Source of the DNA: Leucobacter aridicollis
Lineage (GTDB): Bacteria; Actinomycetota; Actinomycetes; Actinomycetales; Microbacteriaceae
DNA length: 64,000 nucleotides
Assembly: GCF_024399335.1 (NCBI RefSeq)
Contig: NZ_CP075339.1
Coordinates: 3,286,001-3,350,000, forward strand
Reading direction: 5' to 3'
Below are positions 61,930-64,000 of the stretch, piece by piece. A model generated the notes under the pieces. It was not told the origin of the DNA. It did not search any database and saw only the letters and a program-made list of their open reading frames with translations. The first letter of the stretch is position 1; each line of letters begins with the position of its first letter. A program made the translations under genes and the position numbers.

Positions 61930-62681
61930 GAAAGCTCCCCTGTCACCTGGGGGAAGAAACGAACGTAAGCCTCTCCCTTTGTCTCGTGCGGTAGACCAAG
62001 GTTCGGGCCCGCGTTTCGCTTGACTTGCACGCCCCTGCGCACCGCGAGATCCGTGTAGTAAGACCACATGTGCTTCTGCGCCGGCATGCACTCCATCGCA
62101 CGACGCTTCCTGTCGAAGGACTCGGTGATGTCGAGCAGGAGGTTTGGCTTGAAGTCGCACTGCTCAGATTGATGCGGCTCAAAGAAAAACACGGGCGGTG
62201 CACCGATGATTTCCTCCTCCGAGGGAAACGAACCGTCTGAGTTCTGCACGCCGATGGCCTGCGCGAGTACCCTTGCCTGAAGCGCCATGCGAGCCGCAGT
62301 TGGGTGATCTTCGTTATAGGGATCAGCGAGCGGGTGAGTCAGTACGACTGTGGGTTGTGTGCGCCGAAACACGTCCACAAGTCGCGAAATCGCTTCCTGA
62401 GATTCGACGAGCGGGTAGTCGCCGAGATCCAGAAACTCGATATCTGCGCCGAGCTCAGCTGCCGCGGCCTCGGCCTCCGCGCGGCGCAAAGCCTTAATTT
62501 CTGCCAGGCTCTTACCCTGCAACCACTGGCTCGCGGATTCACCGCGCTCGCCATAGGAGAGGCAAACTACGGTGGCACGTTCGCCCTTCAGCGCAGCTGC
62601 GGCGATAGCGCCGCCAGCCCGCCAGACGAAGTCGCCCGCGTGGGCGCTAATGACAAGCAATGACGGTGTGGTCTGTGACAA
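61926..62681 (-). CDS. galB: 4-oxalomesaconate hydratase (PIG-L-type, GalB)
   Basis: GalB adds water to 4-oxalomesaconate. Unlike LigJ it is a PIG-L/LmbE-fold zinc enzyme. This 251-residue protein has SAHAGDFVWRAGGAIAAAAL (the usual HPDD zinc site altered to HAGD as in GalB), CLSYGERGES, LTHPLADPYNEDHPTAA, IIGAPPVFFFEPHQSEQCDF and QVKRNAGPNLG. It starts with TTG at 62681, which has GAGGAGG six to twelve bases upstream; no ATG is available in the right place. It is the first gene of galBCD and is divergent from the FCD-type GntR. Confidence 0.87.
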   Translation of the reverse strand: MSQTTPSLLVISAHAGDFVWRAGGAIAAAALKGERATVVCLSYGERGESASQWLQGKSLAEIKALRRAEAEAAAAELGADIEFLDLGDYPLVESQEAISRLVDVFRRTQPTVVLTHPLADPYNEDHPTAARMALQARVLAQAIGVQNSDGSFPSEEEIIGAPPVFFFEPHQSEQCDFKPNLLLDITESFDRKRRAMECMPAQKHMWSYYTDLAVRRGVQVKRNAGPNLGLPHETKGEAYVRFFPQVTGELS

Positions 62682-62783
62682 GTGTGGTTCCTCCTCGAAC
62701 TCACGTCGGAATACAACAGCAAAGTGCGCTACCGACAGCGGGCTTTGGTCACTACCCAAACACACAACACAAAATTGGTCAAG

Positions 62784-62799
62784 AAATTGTTTACAATTT
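62784..62799. promoter_or_regulatory. Perfect palindrome between galB and the GntR gene
   Basis: AAATTGT at 62784-62790 is complementary to ACAATTT at 62793-62799 around TT. The ATTGT-ACAAT core fits FadR/FCD-type GntR sites. It lies about 105 bases upstream of galB and 93 bases upstream of the regulator gene, in a TA-rich island that should also hold both promoters. Confidence 0.7.
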
Positions 62800-62891
62800 T
62801 GCTTTAAGGGCGCCCATCGATGGCGCACGGGCAGTAAGCTCGAACGTACGCCGCACCTCGACCCGGAGACCCCGCCCAGTAAGGACTGCAC

Positions 62892-63542
62892 GTGACGACT
62901 GAAACTGCACCGAAGCAGACAAGCGCACTCGACGACGCCATCGCTGCCATTCGAGATTCAATCTTGCAGGGTGAGTTCTCCCCGCAGCAGCGCCTCGTCG
63001 AAGTCGATCTGTGCGAACAGCTCGGCGTCTCACGCGCTGTGGTTCGAAATGCTCTCCTAAAGCTGACCACGGAGGGACTTGTCGAACATCTCCCGAACCG
63101 TGGGGTTCGCGTGAGGGCAATCACACTTGAAGAAGCGATCGAAATCGTGGAAACGCGTGCAGCGCTTGAGTCCTTGGGCGCCAGGAAGGCAGCCCAGCGG
63201 GTCTCACCTGAAGCCCGCCAACACCTTACATCTCTGCGCGAGGGCATCGTCGCTGCTGTTGAATCGGGCAACCTCGCCGAGTACTCCGCCCTTCACCAGC
63301 AGCTCGATCAATTCATTCGCGAGCTCTCTGGACACACCACTTCCTCTCAGATTCTTGAGCGCCTGCAGGCTCAGGGCGCCAGGCACCAATTCCGCCTCAG
63401 CTTCCGCCCCGGCCGGGCGGCCACGTCCGCTCCGGAGCACCTCGCAATCATTGACGCCCTCCTGGCAGAGGATCCCGATGCGGCAGCGGCGGCTACCGTA
63501 GCGCACCTAGACGGCGTCATCGCAGCAATGCGAGAAGGGTAG
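62892..63542 (+). CDS. FCD-domain GntR-family regulator
   Basis: This 216-residue regulator has a winged helix (RLVEVDLCEQLGVSRAVVRN, then ALLKLTTEGLVEHLPNRGV) and a helical FCD domain (about residues 85-210) with the metal/carboxylate-binding pattern ETRAALESLGA and HQQLDQFIRELSG. It starts with GTG at 62892 after AAGGA. FCD regulators usually bind di- or tricarboxylates, which fits a 4-oxalomesaconate pathway. It is divergent from galB with a palindromic site between them. Confidence 0.9.
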   Translation: MTTETAPKQTSALDDAIAAIRDSILQGEFSPQQRLVEVDLCEQLGVSRAVVRNALLKLTTEGLVEHLPNRGVRVRAITLEEAIEIVETRAALESLGARKAAQRVSPEARQHLTSLREGIVAAVESGNLAEYSALHQQLDQFIRELSGHTTSSQILERLQAQGARHQFRLSFRPGRAATSAPEHLAIIDALLAEDPDAAAAATVAHLDGVIAAMREG

Positions 63543-63631
63543 CCCCAGCCCATAGCCTCCAACTCCGTTATTGCACCCCAAACGCATGAGGCAGGTGGGA
63601 TGCAATAGGCAATTTGGGCCAGGCAGCGGCG

Positions 63632-64000
63632 CTAGGCCGCGAGCGGCACGAGCGCCTCGTGGCGCTGCGCCGTCACCATGATCGGCAGATGGTCAGAGGA
63701 GCCGCGGCCCAGAGTCTGCACGCGGGCGATCTCGAACCCCGTCGAGGTGACGAAGTCGTAGTGACCCCGGAAGAGCAGGTACCGGTTGTACGTGCGCTTA
63801 TCTGAGAAGTTTGTGTCGTAGCCCGATGCACGTACGTGCTCCATGAGGCGGTTATGGAAGACGGGGTAGTTGTAGTCGCCGACCATGATGGAGGGCAGGC
63901 CCGGGCCGATGGCCGCGAGCTCATCTATCGCTGCACTAATCTGCACGCGACGCAGCGAATTGCGCGCGGTGAGGGGTGCCGCGTGGAACGAGGCTGCCAT
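63632..64000 (-). CDS. Endonuclease/exonuclease/phosphatase-family protein (cut by window end)
   Basis: This is the C-terminal part of an EEP-fold (DNase I-like) protein. SIMVGDYNYPVFHNRLMEH carries the metal-binding Asp/Asn pair (GDYN), and GRGSSDHLPIMV carries the catalytic SDH motif. The frame is open to the window end; MAASFHAAPLTARN resembles the internal HLxAPLTAR strand, so the start lies beyond 64000. Target (nucleic acid, sphingomyelin or inositol phosphate) cannot be told from this part. Confidence 0.8.
   Translation of the reverse strand: MAASFHAAPLTARNSLRRVQISAAIDELAAIGPGLPSIMVGDYNYPVFHNRLMEHVRASGYDTNFSDKRTYNRYLLFRGHYDFVTSTGFEIARVQTLGRGSSDHLPIMVTAQRHEALVPLAA

Overview
The window is high-GC DNA from an actinobacterium, most likely the family Microbacteriaceae. 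Leucobacter is my best guess, because of a collagen-like surface protein near class Ib ribonucleotide reductase genes, HupB-like HU, actinobacterial response regulators and heavy GTG start use. The genus call is inference from gene content only.

Layout. (1) 1-10346 is the right end of an integrative, probably conjugative element. It holds the end of a VirB4-type ATPase, a small protein, a VirD4-type coupling protein, an SSB, a DUF4913 protein, a two-gene antibiotic-resistance-type operon (ABC-F plus MFS) with a six-codon leader peptide, a small membrane protein, a DprA homologue, an excisionase and a tyrosine integrase with repeated arm-type sites. (2) 10347-16740 is the class Ib ribonucleotide reductase locus (nrdH, nrdI, nrdE, then nrdF), split by a large secreted collagen-like protein gene, with NrdR boxes and a DnaA box upstream. 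(3) 16908-36446 is mostly ordinary chromosome: rlmH, an aminotransferase, a histidine kinase/response regulator/DUF4097 operon, drug exporters, HU, the cysteine-free ribosomal proteins S14/L33/L28, trhO, an ABC-2 exporter divergent from a second two-component system, a DUF2470-heme oxygenase fusion, a degenerate serine-hydrolase lipoprotein, tRNA-Gly(CCC), ogt and a TrmH-type methyltransferase. (4) 36507-39981 holds a MalY-like PLP enzyme divergent from a tiny Met/Cys-rich peptide gene with a strong leaderless-type promoter, a winged-helix regulator and two small membrane proteins.

(5) 40087-48291 holds a GntR/cache-domain pair divergent from a spermidine/putrescine-type ABC importer, then an MFS-MarR operon with two matched operators. 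(6) 48407-53876 is a phosphonate-utilisation-type locus: PhnCDE-like importer, HpnW-like FAD oxidoreductase, divergent GntR and phosphonatase-like HAD protein. (7) 53927-63542 is a catabolic island: MFS, Fe/AEP-type ABC importer, 6-phosphogluconate-dehydrogenase-like protein, the complete lower gallate (4-oxalomesaconate) pathway galD-galC-galB without a ring-cleavage enzyme, and a divergent FCD-type GntR. (8) The window ends inside an endonuclease/exonuclease/phosphatase-family gene.

The best candidates for undescribed biology are the leader-controlled ABC-F/MFS cassette on the mobile element, the leaderless Met/Cys-rich peptide gene, the collagen/carbohydrate-binding/tail-collar protein inside the nrd locus, the His-rich DUF2470-heme oxygenase fusion, the catalytically degenerate serine hydrolase, and the lower gallate pathway wired to a transporter under one apparent GntR operator type. 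All functional calls come from reading translations and motifs by eye; no database search was run.
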